NCBI GenBank assembly: GCA_937998875.1
Contig: CALLBO010000007.1
Location: 1-43,680, forward strand
DNA length: 43,680 nucleotides
DNA from: an uncultured Granulosicoccaceae bacterium
GTDB lineage: Bacteria > Pseudomonadota > Gammaproteobacteria > Granulosicoccales > Granulosicoccaceae
Direction of reading: 5' to 3'
In this document: in pieces, positions 26,471 to 35,787 of the stretch
Position numbering within the stretch: the stretch's first letter is position 1
How the letters are laid out: each line of letters begins with the position of its first letter
The notes under the pieces: model-generated
What the model was told of the DNA's origin: nothing
Databases searched by the model: none
The model's input: the letters and a program-made list of their open reading frames with translations, nothing else
Translations under genes and position numbers: made by a program

Positions 26471-28624
26471 GTGATCCACCCTCCAACCCAAGGTGACAAT
26501 TCTCCCGTGGCAGTGATTCCACAATTTGAAGTATCTGCAGGATATGCAACCGCACTTGGCGCCAGCTGGGATGGTGCCGGAGTTAACTTTGCTCTTTTCT
26601 CGGCTCATGCCGAGCGAGTTGAGCTGTGTATCTATGATACCTCCGGTAAACGGGAGCGGGAGCGGATTACGCTGCCGGAGTGTACTGACCAGGTTTGGCA
26701 TGGATATGTCGCCGGTGTTTTGCCTGGTGATTGTTACGGTTATCGTGTGTATGGGCCGTATGATCCAACTCACGGGCAGCGTTTTAATCCGAACAAGCTG
26801 CTTGTTGACCCTTATGCAAAACAGCTGCGAGGCAAAATAAAATGGTCTGATGCGCATCTCGCTTATCGTACGGGGAGTCCGCGTGAGGATTTGTCTTTTG
26901 ATCGGCGTGATAATTCCAGAACAATGCTGAAATCGGTGGTTGTTGATCCGGCGTATACCTGGGGTGACGATAAAGCCCCGCGGATACATCCATCGGATAG
27001 CGTTATCTATGAGGCACATGTGCGGGGTATGACCATACAGCATGAGTCGATTGATTCATCAGTACGCGGCACTTTTGCAGGACTCGGTGATGCTGCAATC
27101 ATAGAATATCTAAAGGCGTTAGGGGTGACGTCTATCGAGCTGTTGCCAGTGCATCACTTTGTTGATGACCGGTTTCTTGTCGACAAGAAGCTTAGTAACT
27201 ACTGGGGCTACAGCACGTTGAATTTCTTTGCGCCGGAACAAAGATATTTGTCCGGCCTTTCAGGCGGAAACTCAGGCGGGGGTTTGTCTGAAGTGAAGCT
27301 GATGGTTCGCAAGTTCCATGATGCGGGAATAGAAGTCATTCTCGACGTTGTCTACAATCATACGTGTGAGGGTGATCATCGCGGGCCGACCTTATCATTT
27401 AAAGGTATTGATAATCTTTCCTACTATCGTTTAATGCCGGATGATAAGCGCTACTATATTAACGATACCGGGTGTGGAAACACACTGAATGTAAATCACC
27501 CTCGTGTATTGCAGATGGTGATGGATAGTTTGCGTTACTGGGTTTCTGACATGCACATCGATGGTTTTCGGTTTGATCTTGCCAGTTCACTTGCGCGTGT
27601 TTCAGACGGCTTTAACCGCAACTCGGCTTTCTTGAGCGCTATACGACAGGACCCACTACTTAACAAAGTGAAGATGATCGCGGAGCCCTGGGATATTGGG
27701 CCGGGTGGTTACCAGCTGGGTGGATTCCCCGCCGGCTGGAGTGAATGGAACGACAAGTATCGCGATACCGTTCGGAAATTCTGGCGTGGTGATGAAGGCC
27801 TGCTGCCGGAGTTTGCCAGCCGAGTATTCGGGTCCAGCGAGCAGTTTAATCACAGCGGGCGTGGGATCAGCGCAAGTGTTAACTTCGTTACCACGCATGA
27901 TGGTTATACATTGATGGATACCGTCTCTTATAAAGAGCGTCATAATCTTGCGAATGGTGAAGACAACCGTGACGGCCACAACGCCAACTACAGTGATAAC
28001 TACGGTGTGGAAGGCCCCACAGATAAGGAAGAGATCAACACTTATCGCAACCTACAGCGCCGCAACATGATGGCAACATTATTGTTGTCACAAGGTGTGC
28101 CGATGATTTTATCCGGTGATGAGTTTGGTCGCACCCAGCAAGGTAACAATAACGCGTATTGTCAGGATAACGAGCTTAACTGGCTCGACTGGTCCGCGTG
28201 TGAGTCTGATGCTGAGTTTCTATCTTTTGTGCAGTCTTTAACGGCATTGCGCCATGCAGAGCCTTTGTTGCGGTTACGTAAATTCGTTGGTGATGAGAAT
28301 AATCCGGTAACGGCACAGTGGTGTGATCCGCAGGGTAAAGCAATGGAAGACCATCAGTGGCAGGAGTCATTTGCACGCTGTGTATTGCTATTGTTGTCTG
28401 ACAACACTGAACGTAGTACTGAAGTTGATAGTGCCAGGCATCTATTGCTGGTATTTAATGCCAGCAAAGAATCTCTGGACATAAAATTCCCGACGACTGG
28501 CAGCACCGCAACATGGAAAAACCGACTCGATACTTCACAGTCTGGCACTGTAAGTAAATCGGAAGTTGCCGACAAGTTTGTAGTAGGAGCAAGTTCTGTC
28601 TGTGTGTATTCATCACAAGATTGA
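26471..28624 (+). CDS. glgX: glycogen debranching enzyme GlgX (isoamylase type)
   Basis: GlgX hydrolyses alpha-1,6 branches left after phosphorylase trims glycogen. The N-terminal CBM48 has LGASWDGAGVNFALFSAHAERVELCIYD. The GH13 catalytic barrel has DVVYNHTCEG (region I), GFRFDLAS (nucleophile Asp), IAEPWDIGPGGYQLG (acid Glu) and FVTTHDGYTLMD (transition-state Asp). The 717 residues are normal. The start is uncertain: GTG 26471 opens the frame, and GTG 26507 has AGGTG 11 nt upstream and would remove 12 residues. The following genes glgP and pgi continue the same pathway. CsrA control of glycogen use is plausible from E. coli. Confidence 0.95.
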   Translation: MIHPPTQGDNSPVAVIPQFEVSAGYATALGASWDGAGVNFALFSAHAERVELCIYDTSGKRERERITLPECTDQVWHGYVAGVLPGDCYGYRVYGPYDPTHGQRFNPNKLLVDPYAKQLRGKIKWSDAHLAYRTGSPREDLSFDRRDNSRTMLKSVVVDPAYTWGDDKAPRIHPSDSVIYEAHVRGMTIQHESIDSSVRGTFAGLGDAAIIEYLKALGVTSIELLPVHHFVDDRFLVDKKLSNYWGYSTLNFFAPEQRYLSGLSGGNSGGGLSEVKLMVRKFHDAGIEVILDVVYNHTCEGDHRGPTLSFKGIDNLSYYRLMPDDKRYYINDTGCGNTLNVNHPRVLQMVMDSLRYWVSDMHIDGFRFDLASSLARVSDGFNRNSAFLSAIRQDPLLNKVKMIAEPWDIGPGGYQLGGFPAGWSEWNDKYRDTVRKFWRGDEGLLPEFASRVFGSSEQFNHSGRGISASVNFVTTHDGYTLMDTVSYKERHNLANGEDNRDGHNANYSDNYGVEGPTDKEEINTYRNLQRRNMMATLLLSQGVPMILSGDEFGRTQQGNNNAYCQDNELNWLDWSACESDAEFLSFVQSLTALRHAEPLLRLRKFVGDENNPVTAQWCDPQGKAMEDHQWQESFARCVLLLLSDNTERSTEVDSARHLLLVFNASKESLDIKFPTTGSTATWKNRLDTSQSGTVSKSEVADKFVVGASSVCVYSSQD

Positions 28625-28704
28625 ACTGCTGCTCGATTCGAGTGCTAGATGTGAAGCTGCGCAAATACACTCGCGTATTTAACGTTGAATTCGGGATAGG
28701 CTAA

Positions 28705-31158
28705 ATGAAGAAAGTTCAGACACTCCCTCCGTTGGAGATGGATGCTGCATCGGTTGATCATGACTTCAGGCGTCATCTTGGCCGCACCCTTGGCTGCGTT
28801 GAAGCAGAGGCACAACCACGTGAACTTTACGAGGCGCTGGCGTTATCGATTCGTGATCGGTTAATGGAACGCTGGAAAACCTCCCGCGTTGCTCAGGAAA
28901 CCAGTGGTAATAAGCGTGCTTACTACTTATCACTTGAGTTTTTAATGGGTAGAGCGCTCGGTAATGCTGTCCTGAACCTCGATCTTGAAGGCTCGGTCAA
29001 GGCCGCGTTGTATGAGCACGGTCTTGCAATGGAAGATGTTGCGGAAGAAGAAGCTGATGCAGGGCTTGGAAATGGTGGCCTTGGCAGATTGGCCGCCTGC
29101 TTTCTCGATAGCTGTGCCACACTGGATTTGCCGGTTGTGGGTTATGGCATTCGCTATGAGTACGGCATGTTCCGGCAGGAAATTCAAGATGGTGCGCAGC
29201 TGGAGGAGCCGGATCACTGGTTGCGTGATGGCTACGTTTGGGAAGTCAAACGCCCTCAGGATACGCGCTATATCAAGTTTGGCGGTCGAAGCGAGTTCTA
29301 TGTTGATGCCAAAGGTGCGTCTCGCGTGCGTTGGGTCGAGACAGAAAATGTATTAGCTGTGCCTCATGATACCCCGATACCGGGTTATAACAACAACACC
29401 GTTAACACGTTGCGGTTATGGAAAGCGGCTGCATCTGATGCGTTTGAGCTGGGTGAATTTAATGCCGGTCGTTATCCTGAGTCTGTCGCCGGGAAGAATG
29501 AAGCTGAACATATCTCAATGGTGTTGTATCCGAATGACAGCAGCGAGAATGGAAAAGAACTCAGGCTACGTCAGCAGTACTTCCTGGCGTCTGCAAGTTT
29601 GCAGGATGTGCTGGCGCAATGGGTGAAACACAACGGTAAAAACTTTGATCAGTTTGCAGATAAAAACTGCTTTCAGCTTAACGATACACATCCGAGTGTC
29701 GCGGTAGCAGAGTTGATGCGTATTCTGATGGACGACTATGAGTTGAGTTGGGATCGCGCCTGGGACGTCACCTCCAGTACGATGGCTTATACCAATCATA
29801 CGCTGTTGCCGGAAGCACTTGAAAGGTGGCCGGTAAGCTTATTCAGAAAGTTACTTCCGCGTGTGGTTGATATTATTTTTGAGATCAATGCGAGATTTCT
29901 GAATCAGGTATCAAACCGCTGGCCGGGAGATACCGAAAAACAACGCCGCATGTCCATAATTGAAGAGGGTCAGGATCCGCAAGTAAGAATGGCCTATCTG
30001 GCTATAGCCGGCAGTTTTTCAGTCAACGGTGTTGCAGCACTGCACACTGATTTGTTGAAAGAAGGATTGTTTAAGGAGTTCTGCGAGCTATGGCCTGAGA
30101 AGTTCAATAATAAAACCAATGGCGTAACTCCAAGGCGCTGGCTTGCATCCTGTAATCCAGAATTGCGGGAATTGCTTGATTCAACTATTGGTGCCGGCTG
30201 GATTACCAATCTCGACGAGTTGAGCAAGCTCGGTGATCACGTTAATGATGAAAAGCTGCGCTCGGAGTGGCGACAGGTAAAGTTCAGTAATAAGCGAAAG
30301 CTCGCGCAGTTGGTCAAACAGGACTGCGGTGTTGAGTTTGACGTTGAAAGTATTTTTGACGTGCAGGTGAAACGCATTCATGAATACAAACGTCAACTTC
30401 TGAATCTCTTGCACGTAGTGCATCTGTACAATCGAATCAAAAAAGGCGATACCGGGAACTGGACACCACGCAGTGTATTAATTGGTGGTAAAGCTGCTCC
30501 GGGCTATTACATGGCGAAGCAGATTATTAAGCTCACCAACAATATCGCCCGGGTGGTTAACGGTGATCCTGAAGTTGGCAACAAATTGCGTTTAGCATTT
30601 CTACCAAACTACCGTGTCAGTGCCATGGAAATTATCTGCGCCGGTACAGACCTGTCAGAGCAGGTTTCCACTGCCGGTAAGGAAGCTTCCGGTACCGGTA
30701 ATATGAAGTTCATGATGAACGGTGCTGTGACTATAGGCACCCTCGATGGTGCCAATATCGAGATTCGTGAAGAAGTCGGTGATGACAACTTCTTTCTCTT
30801 CGGTCTTACCGCTGCTGAAGTTGAAGCGATGCGATCCGACTATGATCCGCTTTCGATTATCTCTGCTGATGAAGGCTTAAGCGATGTGATGGCTCTTCTT
30901 GAAAGCGGGCACTTCAATCAGTTTGAGCCGGGTATCTTCGATACTGTAATCGACAGTATTCGCAACCCGCAGGATCCCTGGATGACTGCGGCAGATTTCA
31001 GAACCTATGTCGACGCTCAGGAGCAGGCTGCCATGGCCTACCAGGATATTGAACGATGGACGAGCATGAGTATTTTGAATACCGCCAACAGTGGAAAGTT
31101 CTCGTCAGATCGCACAATTGCCGAGTATAATAGCGAGATCTGGCGGCTTAAAGGGTAA
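28705..31158 (+). CDS. glgP: glycogen phosphorylase
   Basis: It releases glucose-1-phosphate from alpha-1,4 chains of glycogen or maltodextrin using a PLP phosphate. The 817-residue product shows YYLSLEFLMGRALGNAVLNL, DAGLGNGGLGRLAACFLDS, FQLNDTHPSVAVAELMR and the PLP segment EASGTGNMKFMMNGAVTIGTLDGANIEI with the Schiff-base Lys. It lies 80 bp after glgX and ends at a strong terminator before pgi. MalP cannot be excluded from sequence alone; adjacency to glgX favours glycogen. Confidence 0.95.
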   Translation: MKKVQTLPPLEMDAASVDHDFRRHLGRTLGCVEAEAQPRELYEALALSIRDRLMERWKTSRVAQETSGNKRAYYLSLEFLMGRALGNAVLNLDLEGSVKAALYEHGLAMEDVAEEEADAGLGNGGLGRLAACFLDSCATLDLPVVGYGIRYEYGMFRQEIQDGAQLEEPDHWLRDGYVWEVKRPQDTRYIKFGGRSEFYVDAKGASRVRWVETENVLAVPHDTPIPGYNNNTVNTLRLWKAAASDAFELGEFNAGRYPESVAGKNEAEHISMVLYPNDSSENGKELRLRQQYFLASASLQDVLAQWVKHNGKNFDQFADKNCFQLNDTHPSVAVAELMRILMDDYELSWDRAWDVTSSTMAYTNHTLLPEALERWPVSLFRKLLPRVVDIIFEINARFLNQVSNRWPGDTEKQRRMSIIEEGQDPQVRMAYLAIAGSFSVNGVAALHTDLLKEGLFKEFCELWPEKFNNKTNGVTPRRWLASCNPELRELLDSTIGAGWITNLDELSKLGDHVNDEKLRSEWRQVKFSNKRKLAQLVKQDCGVEFDVESIFDVQVKRIHEYKRQLLNLLHVVHLYNRIKKGDTGNWTPRSVLIGGKAAPGYYMAKQIIKLTNNIARVVNGDPEVGNKLRLAFLPNYRVSAMEIICAGTDLSEQVSTAGKEASGTGNMKFMMNGAVTIGTLDGANIEIREEVGDDNFFLFGLTAAEVEAMRSDYDPLSIISADEGLSDVMALLESGHFNQFEPGIFDTVIDSIRNPQDPWMTAADFRTYVDAQEQAAMAYQDIERWTSMSILNTANSGKFSSDRTIAEYNSEIWRLKG

Positions 31159-31211
31159 GCCGTTGTAATTCGACTGTTGTATTTGGAACTGGCCAAGCCG
31201 ATGTTACAAAG

Positions 31212-31244
31212 TGACGGGTAGTAGAGATGCTGCCCGTCATTTTT
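31212..31244 (+). terminator. intrinsic terminator between glgP and pgi
   Basis: TGACGGG (31212-31218) pairs with CCCGTCA (31233-31239), followed by TTTTT. It lies 54 bp past the glgP stop and 28 bp before the pgi start, so pgi needs readthrough or its own promoter overlapping this point. Confidence 0.85.
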
Positions 31245-31272
31245 CGTTTCCGGAATGTGAAAGGAGTAACTT

Positions 31273-32913
31273 ATGCGCGATTTACTGAATACACCTGAGT
31301 GGAAAGCGCTGCAGTCGCATTACGAATCTATTTGTAACGCTCATATGCGTGATCTTTTCGCTGAAGATCCTGATCGATTCAGTACGTTCTCAATAAGCGC
31401 CTGTGATGTGTTGCTGGATTATTCCAAGAATCGGATAACCGCTGAGACTATTGATCTGTTGGCGGCCCTTGCAGAGGCATGTGATGTCAGAGCTGAGGCG
31501 CAACGCATGTTCTCCGGTGAAAAGATAAACAGCACCGAAGGACGTTCCGTTTTACACACAGCCTTGCGGCTGCCAAAAACAGAGTCGCTTGAAGTGGATG
31601 GTGATGATGTGGTTGCACAGATACATGCAGTATCTGATCATGCGGCTGCTTTTGTTAACAAAGTGCGCAACAAAGAATGGACCGGTTATACCGGAAAGCC
31701 TATTACCGATATTGTAAATATTGGTATCGGGGGTTCCGATCTCGGGCCGCTGATGGTGTGTGAGGCGTTAAAGCCGTGGCAACACAAAGAACTGAATTTT
31801 CACTTTGTCAGCAATGTTGATGGTAGCCATATCGCAGAAGTTATAAATGCGGTAGATATGCAGACTACACTTTTTATTGTTGCCTCCAAGACTTTTACTA
31901 CACAGGAAACCCTGGCCAACGCACGTTCAGCAAGATCCGCATTTCTCTCTTCCGGGGCTACTGATCAGGATATCGCGAAGCATTTTGTCGCAGTATCAAC
32001 AAACGGTGAAGCGGTAGCAGAGTTTGGAATAGATACGGAAAATATGTTCCGCTTCTGGGATTGGGTGGGAGGTCGGTATTCTTTATGGTCTAGTATTGGA
32101 TTATCAATTCGCTTGTCTGTTGGCAACGATAACTTTGACGCGTTACTGGATGGCGCGCATCAGATGGATAAGCACTTCGCACAGGCTGACTATAAACAAA
32201 ACATTCCTGTGCTACTCGCGCTACTGGGTGTCTGGTATGGTAATTTTTATAACGCCCGCTCTCATGTCATTGAACCGTATGATCAGTACCTGCATCGCTT
32301 TGCTGCGTATTTGCAACAGCTGGATATGGAAAGTAACGGCAAGCGCGTGCAGATAGATGGTAGTGAAATTAACTACAAAACCGGACCTGTTATCTGGGGT
32401 GAACCGGGAACCAATGGTCAGCACGCCTTCTTTCAGCTGATTCATCAGGGCACAGATTTAATACCTGCAGATTTTATTGCTCCGGTTAAATCACAAAACC
32501 AGATTGGTGATCATCACAAGATGTTGCTGGCTAACTTCTTTGCCCAGACTGAGGCACTGATGTCGGGTAAGACCTTACAGCAGGCTGAGTCAGAGTTGCG
32601 TGACAAGGGGCTTGATGAGTCAGAGATAGCGGCACTTGCCCCTCATAAGGTGTTCGAAGGAAATCGCCCCACTAATACGATAATGGTTGATGCACTGACA
32701 CCAAAAGCACTTGGCTCACTGATCGCGATGTATGAACACAAGGTTTTTGTACAAGGGAAAATCTGGGGCGTTAACTCTTTTGATCAGTGGGGTGTGGAGC
32801 TTGGCAAGCAGCTCGCGTCAGAGATTCTACGTGAGATTCAATCGGGTGAGGTTGGTGCTCATGACAGTTCCACTACCGGGTTGCTCGAGTATTACTTGAG
32901 CGCTCAGTCGTGA
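31273..32913 (+). CDS. pgi: glucose-6-phosphate isomerase
   Basis: It interconverts glucose-6-phosphate and fructose-6-phosphate. The 546-residue product has [20 protein letters not shown] (sugar-phosphate site), [15 protein letters not shown], the catalytic Glu in [13 protein letters not shown] and [19 protein letters not shown] (PGI signature with catalytic His), and [17 protein letters not shown] with the catalytic Lys. AAGGAG lies ideally before ATG 31273. It links the glucose-1-phosphate produced by GlgP, after phosphoglucomutase (not in the window), to glycolysis or the Entner-Doudoroff route. Confidence 0.97.
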   Translation: MRDLLNTPEWKALQSHYESICNAHMRDLFAEDPDRFSTFSISACDVLLDYSKNRITAETIDLLAALAEACDVRAEAQRMFSGEKINSTEGRSVLHTALRLPKTESLEVDGDDVVAQIHAVSDHAAAFVNKVRNKEWTGYTGKPITDIVNIGIGGSDLGPLMVCEALKPWQHKELNFHFVSNVDGSHIAEVINAVDMQTTLFIVASKTFTTQETLANARSARSAFLSSGATDQDIAKHFVAVSTNGEAVAEFGIDTENMFRFWDWVGGRYSLWSSIGLSIRLSVGNDNFDALLDGAHQMDKHFAQADYKQNIPVLLALLGVWYGNFYNARSHVIEPYDQYLHRFAAYLQQLDMESNGKRVQIDGSEINYKTGPVIWGEPGTNGQHAFFQLIHQGTDLIPADFIAPVKSQNQIGDHHKMLLANFFAQTEALMSGKTLQQAESELRDKGLDESEIAALAPHKVFEGNRPTNTIMVDALTPKALGSLIAMYEHKVFVQGKIWGVNSFDQWGVELGKQLASEILREIQSGEVGAHDSSTTGLLEYYLSAQS

Positions 32914-33251
32914 GTGTTTAAGGCTTGTGGTTTAATCAAAGATAGCCTGGGAGCGCAGTGTCGGTGATGAGCGACATGCCCCTCCGGGGCTAGGCACCGA
33001 CCCTCCGGCAAGCGTTCAGGTTGTCATACTGGCTTTTGCAACACGCTCCAGAGGAGGTTGGTAACTGAACTCCCTGGGTAGCGTGGCTCCTGCTCAATGC
33101 CCGCTACGGTTGTATCGCCGGAGCACTCCTTTTCCAGCGTTGCTACCTGTGTTTGCGCTTTTGCAGCAAGGTTGGTCGTCCCTGATCAGTCGCTCCGCAG
33201 GCGTCTCGGTCAATATTTTCAGATAAAACCTGACGGGTCGGACGGAAAGTA
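32914..33251 (+). other. structured 338-nt leader / possible ncRNA upstream of the DMGDH-like gene
   Basis: No ORF of note. Nested pairing is visible: GGAGCG (32950-32955) with CGCTCC (33044-33049); inside, GTCGGTG (32960-32966) with CACCGAC (32995-33001), itself enclosing GCCCC/GGGGC (32978-32982, 32986-32990). A second hairpin pairs GTAGCG-T-GGC (33078-33087) with GCC-CGCTAC (33099-33107). A third pairs TTGCT with AGCAA (about 33140-33170). The arm GGAGCG has another perfect partner at 33191-33196, so two alternative folds exist. I do not recognise a known riboswitch consensus. It could be a cis-regulatory leader or an independent small RNA. Confidence 0.5.
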
Positions 33252-35672
33252 ATGAAAACAGAAACGCGTGCGCTGGTGATTGGTGGTGGTCTTGTTGGCT
33301 GCAGTATTTTGTATCACCTGACCAAGCTCGGCTGGAAAGATGTAATGCTGCTCGAGCGTGATGAACTGACGTCGGGATCTACCTGGCACGCGGCAGCGGG
33401 CATTCACGGCCTGCATGACAACAACAATATTTCAAAGCTTCAGTACTACACGATCAAGATCTATAAAGAGCTTGAGGCTGAAACCGGGCAGGGATGTGGT
33501 ATCTATCAGCCGGGCTCTATTTATCTGGCGCAAACCAAAGATCGTGAGCATCAACTGCGATTGCAGGCTGCCAAGGCTCGTTACTTTGATGTTGAGTTTC
33601 ATGAATTATCTTTGGCCGAAGCCAAGGAAATGCATCCGTTATTGAACACTGATGGCATTCGCTGCGCTATGTTCGAGCCTGATGGTGGCAATGTGGATCC
33701 TTCCGGTGTAACCCATGCTTATGCTAAGGGTGCCAGGAATGCCGGTGCGGAGATTCATCGTTTTACGCCTGTTGTTGAGACGAACCAGCGACCAGACGGC
33801 ACGTGGGATGTCGTTACACCGAATGGCAATATTCATACAGAAATTTTAATAAATGCCGCTGGGCTGTGGGGTAGAGAAGTTGGCAGGATGGCGGGGCTTG
33901 AGTTGCCTCTGATTCCGATGGAACATCAGTACTTTGTCACTGACGACATGCCGGAGGTCGTTGCAGCCGGTCGCAGGTTACCGTCGATTGCGGACAGAGA
34001 TGCCGAGTTCTATTTGAGAACGGAAGGCAACGGGTTGTTAGTTGGTGCTTATGAAAAGGACGGTAGGTTCTGGGCTGAAGATGGCACACCTTCAGACTTT
34101 GGTCATGAGTTATTACCGGATGATCTTGAGCGAATTTCAGACAATCTTGAGCGCGCATTTGAAAGGATACCGGCACTCGAAACAGCCGGGGTAAAGCGGG
34201 TGATTAACGGGCCGATGATTTGGTCGCCGGATAGTGCGGCACTGTTCGGACCAGTGCCAGATCTTAAAAACTACTTCTGCTGCAACGGGATTATCCCGGG
34301 CTTTAGTCAATCCGGTGGTCTTGGTTTGCTGTTAGCACAATGGATTGTTGAAGGTGAACCGGAGCTGGATCTTTTTCCCTGGGATCTTGCACGTTTCGGT
34401 AAATGGCCGGATAAGAAATACACAAAGGCGCGTGCCCTTGATTGCTACGCCAATCGATTCAAGATTCACTTCCCGTATGAGGAGCGAGAAGAAGGTCGAC
34501 CGCTAAAAACCCGTCCGGTGTACGAGAAGCAGAAGGCTGCCGGTGCAGTTTTTGGTCTTAACTATGGCTGGGAGCACCCGCTATGGTTTGCTCAGGACGG
34601 CGTTGAACCCAAAGAAGAATATGGCTTTGAGCGTCAGGCCTGGTTTGATCACGTAAAAGATGAATGCGAAGCGATGCGTGAGTCTGTCGGAATGCTCGAT
34701 GTTTCAAACTATGCAAAGTATGAAATAAAGGGCGCGGGTTGTGCTGACTGGTTAAATAAAATTATTGCCAACAATATTCCTACTGAAGTAGGGCGGTCAT
34801 GTTTGACACCAATGTTGGGTGTGCGCGGTGGTATTGCCGGTGATTTCACGGTAACGAAGTTAGCAGATGATCATTTCTGGATGTTCGGTTCCGGTATGGC
34901 TGAGGAATATCATCGAAGGTTCTGGGAAATGATACCGGCACCGGATGGTGTGACCCTGGAATCGCGAACAGAAGATCATTGTGGCTTCAGTATTGCCGGA
35001 CCAAAGTCTCGTGAGATGTTGCAGCGTATGACCAATGCGGACCTCAGTAACGATGCGTTTAAATTTATGCGTTCTCAGCAGATAGGAATTGCTGGAATTG
35101 AAGCACTTGCCATGCGCGTGTCTTTTACCGGAGATCTCGGTTGGGAAATCTACGTACCGACAGAACATCAGGAAGCGTTGTTTGATGCCTTGATGAAGGA
35201 GGGTGAGGCTTATGGTCTGCGGCTGGTGGGCGGTCGATCCTTATTGAGCTTACGGGTAGAGAAAGGCTATGGCTCCTGGGGGCGAGAATACTCCCCGGAA
35301 TACTGGCCGCACGAAGTTGGCCTTGAACGATTGATAAAAATGGATAAAGCCGAGTTTCTTGGTAAAGAGGTCTGGGCCGATTTGCAAAACAAAGAACCTC
35401 GAGAGAAGCTTGTCTTACTCTCAATAGATGTGACCAACGCGGATGCGTCGGGCGGTGAGTCGATCTTTGCCAAAGACGGCACACCGGTTGGACGAGTGAG
35501 TTCCGGTGCCTACGGCCACACGGTTCAGCAGTCACTTGCACTTTGTTTTATAAAGACAGAGTTTGTGAAAAGTGGTGCCGAATTCGATGTGGCTGTGCTT
35601 GGTTTGCCGCATCATGCAAGATTACTCGATGAGCCTCCATTTGATCCGAAGGGTGAGAAACTCAGGAACTAG
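33252..35672 (+). CDS. dimethylglycine/sarcosine dehydrogenase-like FAD + folate flavoprotein
   Basis: An 806-residue two-part enzyme. The N-terminal DAO-type FAD domain has the dinucleotide motif VIGGGLVGCSILYHLTKLGW with LLERDELTSGSTWHAAAGIHG; the His in STWHAA is where DMGDH and sarcosine dehydrogenases attach FAD covalently. The bridging FAO_M region follows. From about residue 480 a GcvT-like domain (VGMLDVSNYAKYEIKG, GDLGWEIYVPTEHQEALFDAL, LRVEKGYGSWGREYSPEYWPHEVGL) should pass the oxidised methyl to tetrahydrofolate. By family it N-demethylates dimethylglycine, sarcosine or a related amine; the exact substrate is not visible. GGAAAG precedes the ATG, and a long structured leader lies upstream. 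Confidence 0.9.
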   Translation: MKTETRALVIGGGLVGCSILYHLTKLGWKDVMLLERDELTSGSTWHAAAGIHGLHDNNNISKLQYYTIKIYKELEAETGQGCGIYQPGSIYLAQTKDREHQLRLQAAKARYFDVEFHELSLAEAKEMHPLLNTDGIRCAMFEPDGGNVDPSGVTHAYAKGARNAGAEIHRFTPVVETNQRPDGTWDVVTPNGNIHTEILINAAGLWGREVGRMAGLELPLIPMEHQYFVTDDMPEVVAAGRRLPSIADRDAEFYLRTEGNGLLVGAYEKDGRFWAEDGTPSDFGHELLPDDLERISDNLERAFERIPALETAGVKRVINGPMIWSPDSAALFGPVPDLKNYFCCNGIIPGFSQSGGLGLLLAQWIVEGEPELDLFPWDLARFGKWPDKKYTKARALDCYANRFKIHFPYEEREEGRPLKTRPVYEKQKAAGAVFGLNYGWEHPLWFAQDGVEPKEEYGFERQAWFDHVKDECEAMRESVGMLDVSNYAKYEIKGAGCADWLNKIIANNIPTEVGRSCLTPMLGVRGGIAGDFTVTKLADDHFWMFGSGMAEEYHRRFWEMIPAPDGVTLESRTEDHCGFSIAGPKSREMLQRMTNADLSNDAFKFMRSQQIGIAGIEALAMRVSFTGDLGWEIYVPTEHQEALFDALMKEGEAYGLRLVGGRSLLSLRVEKGYGSWGREYSPEYWPHEVGLERLIKMDKAEFLGKEVWADLQNKEPREKLVLLSIDVTNADASGGESIFAKDGTPVGRVSSGAYGHTVQQSLALCFIKTEFVKSGAEFDVAVLGLPHHARLLDEPPFDPKGEKLRN

Positions 35673-35694
35673 AGCAGCGTCAGGTAGTTTCCTT

Positions 35695-35722
35695 AAGCGA
35701 CGGCGAATGCTGTCGCTTTTTG
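35695..35722 (+). terminator. intrinsic terminator after the DMGDH-like gene
   Basis: AAGCGAC (35695-35701) pairs with GTCGCTT (35712-35718) around GGCGAATGCT, followed by a T-run. It separates the flavoprotein gene from the aldehyde dehydrogenase gene. Confidence 0.85.
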
Positions 35723-35787
35723 TTTGTGGGGGTATGGTCCTGTAAACTCGGGAGCCTGAGAGATTTCCACAGCGCAAGTTATATTCT

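Noticed and set aside
32914..33251. Leader as a known riboswitch, 6S RNA, SRP RNA or RNase P RNA
   Set aside because: None of the conserved core motifs I know for these families is present; recorded instead as unrecognised.
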